51,623 nt of DNA, from IMG/VR virus record IMGVR_UViG_3300031857_015110, positions 1 through 51,623 of that record, one strand, 5' to 3'. The notes under the pieces are model-generated. The model had not been told where the DNA came from and searched no databases. It saw nothing but the letters and a program-made list of their open reading frames with translations. Position numbers and translations under genes: made by a program. This document shows, piece after piece, positions 24,401-31,255 of the stretch. This DNA comes from a virus. Every line of letters begins with the position of its first letter. Position 1 is the first letter of the stretch.

Positions 24401-25011
24401 TATCGGAGAATCCATGCTTTAGGACGGTCAGGGGAAGATCCAGCAGAGAAGGAGGCCCTACGACCAAGAACCCCTGATCTAGTTGGATCTCCTGCTTCGA
24501 CGGAGGCTTCCCATAGATCCTTCTTCTCACCCGGAATAAATAGCCTTCCGGGCTTTACACCAAGTGAACTAGCACCCGGAGAACGTCTTGTAGCCCCGCC
24601 AGTAACGGTTCCGGTGATAAAGGTGTTTCTTGTCTTTCCACCTTCGGGATCTTTTAGATGTTTATTCAATTGATCTCTATCAATTGCGCCGCCAACGCCT
24701 TCAAGAGAGATATCTGTTACCTGCCCGATCTTCTTCCTCTTACTAGACCCATCTAGAACCGAGAAGATGTTTACTGGTGAAGGGAGATCTCCCCTAAGCG
24801 CCGCCAAGTGGGCTGCACGGGAAGCCGGGGCATGTCCATGAATCTGTACGTTCTCACCAATTAGATCCCGAGGATCAATCAGGTTCAACTTGCTAACATC
24901 ACCCCGTAGGTTTTTACCTTCAAGATCGGAGTAAAAGCGGTTAGCCGATGAGGAGTGCTCTCTAATAACTGAATCTAATTGTTTGAGACTAATTCCATCT
25001 ATAGCAGCCAT
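24400..25011 (-). CDS. Hypothetical accessory protein
   Basis: This 203-residue protein has a helical N-terminus (LKQLDSVIREHSSSANRF) and a segment with ENVQIHGHAPASRAAHLAAL. Its C-terminal half is rich in Gly/Arg/Ser (TVTGGATRRSPGASS). No family was recognised. It is the first gene of the ParB-like run and has its own leaderless promoter directly after a terminator. Confidence 0.65.
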   Translation of the reverse strand: MAAIDGISLKQLDSVIREHSSSANRFYSDLEGKNLRGDVSKLNLIDPRDLIGENVQIHGHAPASRAAHLAALRGDLPSPVNIFSVLDGSSKRKKIGQVTDISLEGVGGAIDRDQLNKHLKDPEGGKTRNTFITGTVTGGATRRSPGASSLGVKPGRLFIPGEKKDLWEASVEAGDPTRSGVLGRRASFSAGSSPDRPKAWILR

Positions 25012-25026
25012 ATATCAATTATGACA
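25012..25026 (-). promoter_or_regulatory. Extended -10 leaderless promoter
   Basis: On the minus strand TGT-CATAAT (hexamer 25018-25023) ends 6 nt before the ATG at 25011. It lies just downstream of the terminator at 25035-25062. Confidence 0.65.
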
Positions 25027-25034
25027 TACATACA

Positions 25035-25062
25035 AAAGACCGGCCCTTAAGAGCCGGTCTTT
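25035..25062 (-). terminator. Rho-independent terminator
   Basis: AAAGACCGGC (25035-25044) pairs with GCCGGTCTTT (25053-25062). On the minus strand the hairpin is followed by a short T-run. It closes the two-gene unit at 25083-25747. Confidence 0.75.
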
Positions 25063-25082
25063 GTCAATTCAAGTAACTAGTT

Positions 25083-25460
25083 TTAGTAACTCCAGCCCTT
25101 ACGGCGAGCCACCTTATCTGCTTGATCTTCAGTGTTCCCAGCGCCGGGTGCGGGGTACTTATTCATCATGGCAGACTTCTTTGTAGAAGCAGTGTTGCTG
25201 CGTTCGATGTCGGCAGCCTTTGAATTGTTATAGCCACGGATCTCGTTGTTCCGTTTACCCTGCTCACGGGCACTAGCAATTGCGTTTGGGTCCCACTTAT
25301 CTTGGGGAGTACCTACACCACCCTTAAGGGGGGTTACGAACGGCTGACTACCCGGTCGTTGGGGTAGGCCACCAATCAAACTACCAGTATTACCACCGGA
25401 GTTCGCCATAGAACCATGATCACCACCACCGGGGCGAAAACGTCCGAACATACCCATCAT
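25083..25460 (-). CDS. Gly/Pro-rich hypothetical protein
   Basis: This 125-residue protein has an ATG overlapping the upstream stop (TAATG). The N-terminus is Gly/Phe/Arg-rich (MFGRFRPGGGDHG), and the middle reads LPQRPGSQPFVTPLKGG. The C-terminus is a charged helix ending KVARRKGWSY. It is probably disordered over much of its length. Function unknown. Confidence 0.6.
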   Translation of the reverse strand: MMGMFGRFRPGGGDHGSMANSGGNTGSLIGGLPQRPGSQPFVTPLKGGVGTPQDKWDPNAIASAREQGKRNNEIRGYNNSKAADIERSNTASTKKSAMMNKYPAPGAGNTEDQADKVARRKGWSY

Positions 25461-25747
25461 TAACCCATCCTGAACATGTTTTGAAGAACGTCAGGACCCG
25501 GAGAATCGGGAGCGGGACGTGAAGGATTGCTAGTGTGACCGCAGTCATAGCAGTCGTGCCCACCGGCTGAAGATACGTCGGTGTTGTAGGAGCCGCAGTT
25601 ATTACAACTGGGACCATGCATTCCGTCCATATCACTTTTTGAGGTAGGAGTTACCATACCAGCAGCAACAGCATCCTGTGGAGAGAAGAAACTCTCACGA
25701 CTGACCCTGCGTCCGGGGTGATTACCGGTGTCTTGTCCTCGTGCCAT
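25460..25747 (-). CDS. Zinc-ribbon-like hypothetical protein
   Basis: This protein has 95 residues. CNNCGSY and, after 11 residues, CYDCGHT form a Cys4 zinc-ribbon-like pair. A flexible Pro/Ser-rich tail ends VLQNMFRMG. The start, MARGQDTGNHPGRR, resembles other island proteins. It heads a two-gene unit transcribed from a leaderless promoter and ended by a terminator. Confidence 0.65.
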   Translation of the reverse strand: MARGQDTGNHPGRRVSRESFFSPQDAVAAGMVTPTSKSDMDGMHGPSCNNCGSYNTDVSSAGGHDCYDCGHTSNPSRPAPDSPGPDVLQNMFRMG

Positions 25748-25762
25748 ACATCAATTATGACA
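25748..25762 (-). promoter_or_regulatory. Extended -10 leaderless promoter
   Basis: On the minus strand TGT-CATAAT (hexamer 25754-25759) ends 6 nt before the ATG at 25747. Its 14-nt core TGTCATAATTGATR matches the element before 25011 almost exactly. Confidence 0.65.
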
Positions 25763-25827
25763 CATTTTCGCCATTTGGAAGAAAATCAACATTTTTGACG
25801 TGAAATCCGTCACATGTGATTCATTTA

Positions 25828-26037
25828 TTAGACCTGAGGAGGCCGAAGTTCGTCCATGGCATCGAAATGCTCTTGCATCTTCTGATGATTCTTTCGAACT
25901 AGGTCCATGGTTCGACCGGAATCAGGGTGACCTTCCCCGTAAAGAGCCTTAAGTTCCTTATGGCGGGCCAAATGCTGGTTTACGAGAGAATGATGCTCCC
26001 AAGCCTTAGCGTGGTGGTAGTCGTAGTCCTGAGCCAT
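25828..26037 (-). CDS. Small His-rich helical protein
   Basis: This protein has 69 residues from the ATG at 26037, chosen because an extended -10 ends 6 nt upstream. It consists of helices with many His (YDYHHAKAWEHHSLVNQHL, then NHQKMQEHFDAMDEL). No family was recognised; it could bind metal or nucleic acid. Confidence 0.6.
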   Translation of the reverse strand: MAQDYDYHHAKAWEHHSLVNQHLARHKELKALYGEGHPDSGRTMDLVRKNHQKMQEHFDAMDELRPPQV

Positions 26038-26052
26038 AACCCTATTATCGCA
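26038..26052 (-). promoter_or_regulatory. Extended -10 leaderless promoter
   Basis: On the minus strand TGC-GATAAT (hexamer 26044-26049) ends 6 nt before the ATG at 26037. Confidence 0.6.
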
Positions 26053-26085
26053 CATCCATACGCAAATTTTAGAAAAAGGGGGCTA

Positions 26086-26478
26086 CTAACTACGACGATT
26101 ATCAAACTTATGTAGATCGGCGCTAGTCATCGGCTGCACCGGGATCTTCATATCACTGTTAATGTCGAACGCCGAGAATACCCGCTTATGGCCGTTAAGT
26201 ACCTCAGGCTTTTCCCCTTCAAATGACACATGTACCGGGTCTAATACGCCATTTGCTGCAATAGACTCGTAAAGCCCCGATTCCTTTGCCTGACCGACTT
26301 TATCCTCGTACATGTCATTGTGGATGTCATCGAACTGATCGGGGTCGTCCTGATCGCCGTGACCGTATTCTTCAATGTCACCGTGCGATGCGTGCATCGG
26401 AAGCGTCAACTCCTCCGCAGACATATGAATTACCGGAGGAAGTCCTCTGCCTACGTTGAAATGATCTTGTCTAGCCAT
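26086..26478 (-). CDS. ParB-like protein 4
   Basis: This 130-residue protein starts at the ATG at 26478. An earlier in-frame start is possible but would read through the promoter. It begins MARQDHFNVGRG, has an acidic middle, then SGLYESIAANGVLDPVHVS and VLNGHKRVFSAFDIN, the ParB-like core with GHKR in place of GHHR. It ends in a strand with KIPVQP. Less similar to the tandem pair at 23.6-24.4 kb, it is an older relative. Confidence 0.7.
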   Translation of the reverse strand: MARQDHFNVGRGLPPVIHMSAEELTLPMHASHGDIEEYGHGDQDDPDQFDDIHNDMYEDKVGQAKESGLYESIAANGVLDPVHVSFEGEKPEVLNGHKRVFSAFDINSDMKIPVQPMTSADLHKFDNRRS

Positions 26479-26493
26479 ACCTACATTATCGCA
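26479..26493 (-). promoter_or_regulatory. Extended -10 leaderless promoter
   Basis: On the minus strand TGC-GATAAT (hexamer 26485-26490) ends 6 nt before the ATG at 26478. It marks the left border of the gene-poor region. Confidence 0.6.
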
Positions 26494-26715
26494 CGAAAAT
26501 TCTAAAAAAGGGGGCGGCGACTGAGCACTCGCATACGCCATGCGCCCCTGCACCACTACTCGGCAATGCCCCAGTACCCCATTTCCCCCAAATTTTAAGT
26601 CCCCCTGCCCCGCCTCGCACTCCACTACTCCACATGCCCTATAGCCCATGGTCCACATCCGTGCCCTACGCCCGGACCCCGTGTGCAGCGAACTAAAGGG
26701 TGGGGGGTTATCGGC

Positions 26716-26736
26716 AAAAAACCCTTATTTTATATG
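26716..26736 (+). repeat. Left arm of 21-bp perfect inverted repeat
   Basis: This AT-rich 21-mer is the exact reverse complement of 27098-27118. It overlaps the first of two direct repeats and the TTATATGACTTTTTTGAA box (26730-26747), which recurs in inverted orientation at 32881-32898. Confidence 0.8.
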
Positions 26737-26985
26737 ACTTTTTTGAAGGTGTGCGTGCGCCGGCGTGCAGAAAAGCGTTATTTTATATGGGTTTTTTGAA
26801 CGTGTGCGTGTGCGCCGATGAGCACGAGCGTGGGTGCCGAGCACGAGCGCTCAATAAGTCAATGAAATCAAGTGATATTGAACGTGAGCAGAGCGGGCGC
26901 TGAGAAGAGAAGCACCTACGCATACATACATGTACTGAGGAACGCTCTTCGGCCCCCTCTTGGTGCATGCGAATAACCCTGTATT

Positions 26986-27013
26986 TATATGACGATATGC
27001 ACTCCGTCATATA
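26986..27013. repeat. 9-bp inverted repeat (hairpin)
   Basis: TATATGACG (26986-26994) pairs perfectly with CGTCATATA (27005-27013) around a 10-nt loop. It lies midway between the arms of the longer inverted repeat. Confidence 0.7.
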
Positions 27014-27097
27014 ACTGCTGTTACATCACAACGATTTCGTTTCATACGGTTGTGCATGCATTGCAATGCTACCGATTCATACGAATGCACAATAAAC

Positions 27098-27118
27098 CAT
27101 ATAAAATAAGGGTTTTTT
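27098..27118 (-). repeat. Right arm of 21-bp perfect inverted repeat
   Basis: Exact reverse complement of 26716-26736, about 360 bp away. Confidence 0.8.
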
Positions 27119-27393
27119 ACACTTGCACATCCACTACACGGGGTGCTGTCACCGTGTGTATGCAGCGGTGTACCTAGGGACAGTGGGGGGTGGGGCGTGT
27201 GCGTAGTTGATATGCGAGGACTGGAGCGGTGCTGAGAAAGGCATACAGGGGTGCATGGATGAACGCTGGAGCATGCATGCCTATCTATTGCTTATGTCGA
27301 TGGATCACTTTCTCTCGCCGCCCTTTGGTGCAGAAATTTCTGACACTTGAGCATCGAACGAGGTTCGTTAGTAGTGAGGAAAGGAGAACACCA

Positions 27394-27717
27394 ATGGAAC
27401 TGGTGAAAGGAATGCATGTGGAGTTCGTCATCGACGGCGCTCTCGTGCCCGGAGTCATCACGGGGACGGAGGTCAGTGTCATCACCGATCGCTACGGCTA
27501 CGAACTTTGGATCGCTGTTCGCCCCGACAGCGGGGGCAAGGTCGTCGTTGTTCGCCGTCAGGACGTGCAGGTGCTCGCTGATGCGCCGGTCGAAGAGACC
27601 TGCCCATGGTGTGCCGGTACTGGCACCTACTCGGGACCGATGATGGGTCGCCAGTACGTCGGTCCCTGCATGGTCTGCGATATCGACTCTCAAGCAGGCC
27701 CCTCAGAGGCTCTCTGA
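27394..27717 (+). CDS. Small protein with CxxC zinc-binding motifs
   Basis: This protein has 107 residues from the ATG at 27394, with AAAGGAG upstream. The N-terminal half looks like a small beta-barrel (GMHVEFVIDGALVPGVITG). The C-terminal half has CPWCAGTG and CMVCD, a DnaJ-type or rubredoxin-type Cys4 zinc site. It is the first gene of the GC-rich region and faces the helicase gene across a shared bidirectional terminator. Function unknown. Confidence 0.7.
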   Translation: MELVKGMHVEFVIDGALVPGVITGTEVSVITDRYGYELWIAVRPDSGGKVVVVRRQDVQVLADAPVEETCPWCAGTGTYSGPMMGRQYVGPCMVCDIDSQAGPSEAL

Positions 27718-27772
27718 GCGCCGCCCAGCACCTCGGGGTGGTGGTTACACCCGGACGGGGTGCGAGGCTGCG

Positions 27773-27811
27773 AGAGAGGCATATAGAGGGCAATGAAGCG
27801 AAATCCTTGTT
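27773..27811 (+). repeat. R element copy 1
   Basis: Contains ATATAGAGGGCAATG followed by AAGCGAAATCCTTG, the core of a dispersed repeat also found near 29.8, 31.1, 33.0 and 39.05 kb. In this copy the reading frame after the ATG stays open for 24 codons (MKRNPCFTGIDID...). Confidence 0.7.
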
Positions 27812-27851
27812 TCACTGGTATCGATATCGATATCGATTGCCCCGGAACGCA

Positions 27852-27885
27852 AAGAACCCCCTGACCTACCCGTCAGGGGGTTCTT
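27852..27885. terminator. Bidirectional terminator
   Basis: AAGAACCCCCTGAC (27852-27865) pairs with GTCAGGGGGTTCTT (27872-27885), a 14-bp perfect stem. It separates the convergent zinc-motif gene and helicase gene. Confidence 0.8.
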
Positions 27886-27921
27886 GCTTGAGCGGTCGGG
27901 CCTACCCAGCCCGTGCTCAGG

Positions 27922-29463
27922 TCACCAGCCGTAGGACTCCAGCACGGCCTCGTGAACGCTGTCGAAGTCGATCGTGGTGGCGGTGCCGGTGTTGATCGCA
28001 TCGGCCACGGCGACCTTCGACTGGAGCACGTTCCACAGGTGCTCCGACACGCCCTCGTTCATGTTGAGAACGTGGGTCGTGACATGGCGATCCTGACCGA
28101 TGCGGTAGATGCGGTCAGCGGCCTGTCCGTAGGTGCCCGGTGCCCACGGGAGTTGGACGAAGGCAAGGTGAGCAGCAGCGGTGAGCGTGAGGCCCGTGCC
28201 AGCCGCTTCGATGTTGCCGATGACGACATCAAGGTTGCCCGCCTGAAAGGCATCGACAACTTCGGCCTTCGCTTCGGACGACATGCCGCCGATGATCGCA
28301 CCGACCTTGAGGCCCTCGTTCAGGAGCGCTTCGTACATGGCGAGCACGACTGACTTGTGGTGAGCCATGAGCACGACCTGCTCGCCCTGCGAGGTGAGAG
28401 CGGTGGTGTACTCGGTGGCTGCCTTGACCTTGGCGAGACCGTCGGCCTCCCACAGGGCCATCAACTTGGTGATCGCTTCGGCCTTGGCCGCACGAGCGAG
28501 AGCAGCGTCGCCCTTGGTCTCGCGCACCCACGAGAGGAAGTTCTTCTCCATGCGGCGGTAGTTCGCAGCGTCACCGTTGAGCACGAGCGAACGAACGGCG
28601 GTGGTGCGTGCCGGGAGATCGAGCACGGCCTCGCGAGGCACGGAGACCATGCAGGTGCTCGTGAGAGCCGCACGAAGGCCTTCAGGGTCCTTCGCACCCG
28701 TGGCAACGAGGACGTTCGCACGACCGGTCCACACGAGTTCGGTCTCGCACCAGCGGTCAAGGAACACGCTGTACGAAGCGCCACCGCTGACGGCCTTGGC
28801 GTTGGCATCGCCCGTGATTGCGAGAGGCTGGTACACGTCGATGATGCGATTCGAAACGAGCGTGCCGGTTGCCATGACGACGACAGCGTCGGCGGCGAGG
28901 GTGGCGGCGAATGCCTTGAGCGCCTTGGAGCGCTTCGCATCACGGCTCTTGAAGCGGTGGGCCTCGTCAACGAACACGGCATCGGGAGCGAACGCTTCGA
29001 CATCGGCAATGCGATGGGCGAGAACGGAGTCGGGCACGATCACAACGTCGGCCTCGGGAAACGCTGCGGCCTTGGTGCCGGAGACGAGAGCGACCGACAG
29101 GTGGGGGAAGTCGATTGCGAACTCGTTGGCCCATGGGGAGATGCGAAGCGACGGCGGGACGACGATGACGGAGCGCTTGCCCTCGGCAGCGAGAGCGGCA
29201 GCAGCGGCCTGCATGATCGCCGTCTTGCCAAGACCGGGCTGGAGACCCAGCAGCACACGGCGCTGGTTGAGGATCGATTCGACCGCTGCCTGCTGGTAGG
29301 CGTACAGCGTCTTGGTGGCCGGAGCGACGGGGAGCACGAAGCCCTCGCTTGGCGTGGTGACGGTGCCGTCGAACGTGCTGGTGGCACGAGCGTGATCGAC
29401 AGCGCCATCGGCAGCGCCCTTGGCAGCGGCGGTGCTGAGAAGTGAGTCAAGGATGTTGGTCAT
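27922..29463 (-). CDS. SNF2-type DNA helicase/translocase
   Basis: This 513-residue protein has superfamily 2 motifs in order: a Q-motif-like YAYQQAAV, Walker A QPGLGKT (75-81), DEAH (166-169), MATGT (197-201), then C-terminal QVVLMAHHKSV, GTGLTLTAA and QAADRIYRIGQDR (motif VI). The ADRIYRIGQ box is typical of the SNF2/SMARCAL1-like branch, which remodels or anneals DNA at forks. There is no accessory domain. It is probably a replication or repair motor. CGGAGG precedes the ATG; the promoter and conserved leader lie at 29.5 kb. Confidence 0.88.
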   Translation of the reverse strand: MTNILDSLLSTAAAKGAADGAVDHARATSTFDGTVTTPSEGFVLPVAPATKTLYAYQQAAVESILNQRRVLLGLQPGLGKTAIMQAAAAALAAEGKRSVIVVPPSLRISPWANEFAIDFPHLSVALVSGTKAAAFPEADVVIVPDSVLAHRIADVEAFAPDAVFVDEAHRFKSRDAKRSKALKAFAATLAADAVVVMATGTLVSNRIIDVYQPLAITGDANAKAVSGGASYSVFLDRWCETELVWTGRANVLVATGAKDPEGLRAALTSTCMVSVPREAVLDLPARTTAVRSLVLNGDAANYRRMEKNFLSWVRETKGDAALARAAKAEAITKLMALWEADGLAKVKAATEYTTALTSQGEQVVLMAHHKSVVLAMYEALLNEGLKVGAIIGGMSSEAKAEVVDAFQAGNLDVVIGNIEAAGTGLTLTAAAHLAFVQLPWAPGTYGQAADRIYRIGQDRHVTTHVLNMNEGVSEHLWNVLQSKVAVADAINTGTATTIDFDSVHEAVLESYGW

Positions 29464-29502
29464 GGGAAAGCCTCCGGGTAGGGAGTGGATGGGTAGGTGC
29501 CG

Positions 29503-29531
29503 ATATTGGCATACGGCTCGGACGGGATCAA
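29503..29531 (-). promoter_or_regulatory. Promoter of the helicase gene
   Basis: TTGATC (29526-29531) and CAATAT (29503-29508) on the minus strand are 17 nt apart, with a TGC extension before the -10. The downstream leader carries ACCTACCCA, shared with three other genes of this region. Confidence 0.6.
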
Positions 29532-29601
29532 GTCATTCGTTCCCTTGCCCTCGGGACCAGCGCCCGGTGAAGGCTCGCGAGGGACCGCTCGGGCAACGTC
29601 G

Positions 29602-29691
29602 AAGTGCCAAATATGCATATTCGCCCGTAGAAACCGTTTATTGGACTTTCGAGCATGTCGTTGATCAAGAAAGTCATATAAAAAGGCACTT
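29602..29691 (-). repeat. S element copy 1 (hairpin-forming)
   Basis: The ends AAGTGCC (29602-29608) and GGCACTT (29685-29691) are complementary, as are inner GACTTTC (29644-29650) and GAAAGTC (29669-29675). The sequence is closely similar to 32828-32908. Read on the minus strand it contains LYDFLDQRHARKSNKRFLR, similar to copy 2. Confidence 0.65.
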
Positions 29692-29708
29692 TTATGCATG
29701 TCGAACGT

Positions 29709-29753
29709 CGATAAAGCATTTCGTGCCCTTTCGCCTGAGAGGCTCTGAGAGCG
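29709..29753 (-). repeat. R' element copy 1 (inverted R-like)
   Basis: On the minus strand it starts CGCTCTCAG and ends CGAAATGCTTTATCG, a diverged R element in the opposite orientation, without the ATG of the R copies. Confidence 0.5.
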
Positions 29754-29784
29754 ATCGATATGGGTGAGAGTGGCCGGAAGGGCC

Positions 29785-29843
29785 ACGAGGCGCTCTCAGG
29801 GCCATATAGGGGCCTCTCAGGGCAAGTGAGCGAAAGCCTTGCT
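29785..29843 (+). repeat. R element copy 2 (diverged)
   Basis: Contains CGCTCTCAGGGCCATATAGG and, after a short insertion, GCAAGTGAGCGAAAGCCTTG. The ATG of other copies is altered here. Confidence 0.6.
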
Positions 29844-29864
29844 AATTGCCCTCGGGAACGAGAA

Positions 29865-29893
29865 AAGCCCTCCCCGGCGGGTGGGGAGGGCTT
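29865..29893 (-). terminator. Terminator of the 345-residue zinc-protein gene
   Basis: AAGCCCTCCCC (29865-29875) pairs with GGGGAGGGCTT (29883-29893) around a 7-nt loop. Confidence 0.7.
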
Positions 29894-29916
29894 CTCGTGG
29901 GGGGGACTCGCGAGGG

Positions 29917-30954
29917 TCAGCGTCGCTTGGCGGCTCGCTTTCGTGCCGCTTCGATCTCGGCCTCAGGGGTCGATCCGATGCGAGCGGCGTACACATCGAC
30001 CACGATCTCAAGAGCGCTCGGCGGGTACGACGGGTGGTGGTGGACCACGGTGCCGTCTTCCCACGTCCGGGGGTAGGCAGCGTTCCAGTCGAAGTAGTCC
30101 GTGAGCCACGCCTTCGCAGCGGAGATGGTCTTGATGCGCTCACGTCGATTGCTGTCAACGAGGAACGTGAGACCGCCGTCGATGTCGTCGGGCACGAGAG
30201 CCTTGGCGGTCTTCTTGGCGAGGCGTTCGGCCTTGGCCGCTTCACGTTCGGACTTCGCCGCCTTGTCAGTGTTCGATCGACCATTGGTCCATTCGACCGG
30301 TGCCGACGGGAAGCACACGGAGCAGAGAATCTCGCCCTGCTGTTCGACGGCATCGGCCTCGGTCAAGCCGGACAGTTCGGGGAGCCATCCGAAGTCGGTC
30401 GTGATGAAACAGGTGCTGCACGACGTGTCCCGATGAATGTGACCGTTGGTGTTGAGCACGAGGAAGAAACGGCTCCAGCGGTGCTCGCTGTACAGGGCGT
30501 GCAGCGGTGCTGCCTCGGCCTCCAGCGCTGCAATCTTTGAAGCGCATTGCGCCATGCGGTAGGTCTCGCGCCGGGTGTCGATTCCGTAGGGAGTAGCCAT
30601 CGGCTCAAGACCCTTGGCGACACGTTCGGCGTTCGCCTTACCAGCACGCTTGATGCTGTCGGCAGCGATGCTGGAGTTGCGACGCTCCTTGGCGATCTTG
30701 GTATTGATCTCAGCGAGCACGGTGTCGATGGCAACAGCGGCAGCGTGGGTCGCTTCGACGTAGGTCTTGACCGGTTCGAAACTGAGTTCGATGTCGTCGC
30801 TCACGATGACTCCGTCGATAAACGAATCGACGTAATCACAGTCACGACAGGCCCATTGGGTGGTGCTGAAGATGAAGCCGTTCGATTCGTAGTTGCCAGC
30901 AGGCGTGAGGGAATTCTCTTCGCAGTTCGGGCAGAGGTTGGTGGTCGTGGTCAT
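29917..30954 (-). CDS. Conserved phage zinc-binding protein
   Basis: This protein has 345 residues from the ATG at 30954, with AGGAGGG upstream. The N-terminus has CPNCEEN and CRDCDY (a zinc ribbon). Near residue 190, HIHRDTSCSTCF and, further on, ILCSVCFPSAP form a second Cys/His cluster that I associate with actinophage hypothetical proteins. A Lys/Ala-rich helix follows and the end is basic (RKRAAKRR). DNA or RNA binding is likely but unproven. It is expressed alone from its own promoter. Confidence 0.75.
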   Translation of the reverse strand: MTTTTNLCPNCEENSLTPAGNYESNGFIFSTTQWACRDCDYVDSFIDGVIVSDDIELSFEPVKTYVEATHAAAVAIDTVLAEINTKIAKERRNSSIAADSIKRAGKANAERVAKGLEPMATPYGIDTRRETYRMAQCASKIAALEAEAAPLHALYSEHRWSRFFLVLNTNGHIHRDTSCSTCFITTDFGWLPELSGLTEADAVEQQGEILCSVCFPSAPVEWTNGRSNTDKAAKSEREAAKAERLAKKTAKALVPDDIDGGLTFLVDSNRRERIKTISAAKAWLTDYFDWNAAYPRTWEDGTVVHHHPSYPPSALEIVVDVYAARIGSTPEAEIEAARKRAAKRR

Positions 30955-30991
30955 GGCAGGCCCTCCTCGGGCGGTAGTGGGTAGGTCCCTG

Positions 30992-31020
30992 ACCGTAATG
31001 CGGCAATTCGACGGGTGCAA
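30992..31020 (-). promoter_or_regulatory. Promoter of the 345-residue zinc-protein gene
   Basis: TTGCAC (31015-31020) and TACGGT (30992-30997) on the minus strand are 17 nt apart. The leader carries the shared ACCTACCCACTACCG sequence. Confidence 0.5.
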
Positions 31021-31099
31021 GCCTTTCGAACCCATGCCTGTATGGCCCTGTGAGGGCCTCCCAGCACTCGGGTGGGGGGTATATACCCGACCACCCCCA

Positions 31100-31149
31100 C
31101 GAGGCGCTCTCAGGGGCATACAGGGGGCAATGAGACGAAATCCTTGATA
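31100..31149 (+). repeat. R element copy 3
   Basis: Nearly identical to copy 4 over 50 bp: CGAGGCGCTCTCAGG, GCATACAGGGGGCAATG, then AGACGAAATCCTTGA. The ATG opens a five-codon frame (MRRNP, stop). A 12-bp palindrome, GGGTATATACCC, lies just upstream at 31077-31088. Confidence 0.75.
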
Positions 31150-31188
31150 TCGACGGTATGGCGATATCGATACCGCCCTGAAACGCAA

Positions 31189-31212
31189 AGAACCGCCCCG
31201 AAGGGCGGTTCT
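31189..31212 (-). terminator. Terminator after the DUF6011-like gene
   Basis: AGAACCGCCC (31189-31198) pairs with GGGCGGTTCT (31203-31212) around CGAA. Confidence 0.75.
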
Positions 31213-31255
31213 CGTTGTTCATCGATCAGCACGATCGATCAATCGGCACGATCGA

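Larger units (their letters stand above)
26494..27393. other. Gene-poor, repeat-rich gap between accessory island and early region
   Basis: About 0.9 kb without a convincing gene. It contains two direct repeats (from about 26725 and 26778) sharing TTATTTTATATG and a TTTTTTGAA box followed by alternating GTGTGCGTGCG-type sequence. It also holds a 21-bp perfect inverted repeat (26716-26736 and 27098-27118), a 9-bp hairpin (26986-27013) and a 12-bp palindrome at 27058-27069. A 21-bp stretch recurs in inverted orientation at 38.9 kb. CGAAC-GAG-GTTCG at 27355-27367 could be an operator for the next gene. A role in replication start, regulation or structured RNA is possible. Confidence 0.55.

Noticed and set aside
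26700-26903. 67-codon plus-strand frame in the repeat-rich gap
   Set aside because: It consists of the S-like repeats and has no ribosome-binding site or leaderless -10; kept as a possible remnant within the gap description only.
28357-29445. 362-codon open frame antisense to the helicase gene
   Set aside because: It is the complement of a clear SNF2 helicase in GC-rich DNA, where long antisense frames arise by chance; no Shine-Dalgarno and no recognisable motif.
29460-29786. 108-codon minus-strand frame through S copy 1 into the helicase start
   Set aside because: It runs through the helicase promoter and leader. Its stop overlaps the helicase ATG, which is suggestive, but the matching frame near S copy 2 stops early, so I treat it as repeat sequence.
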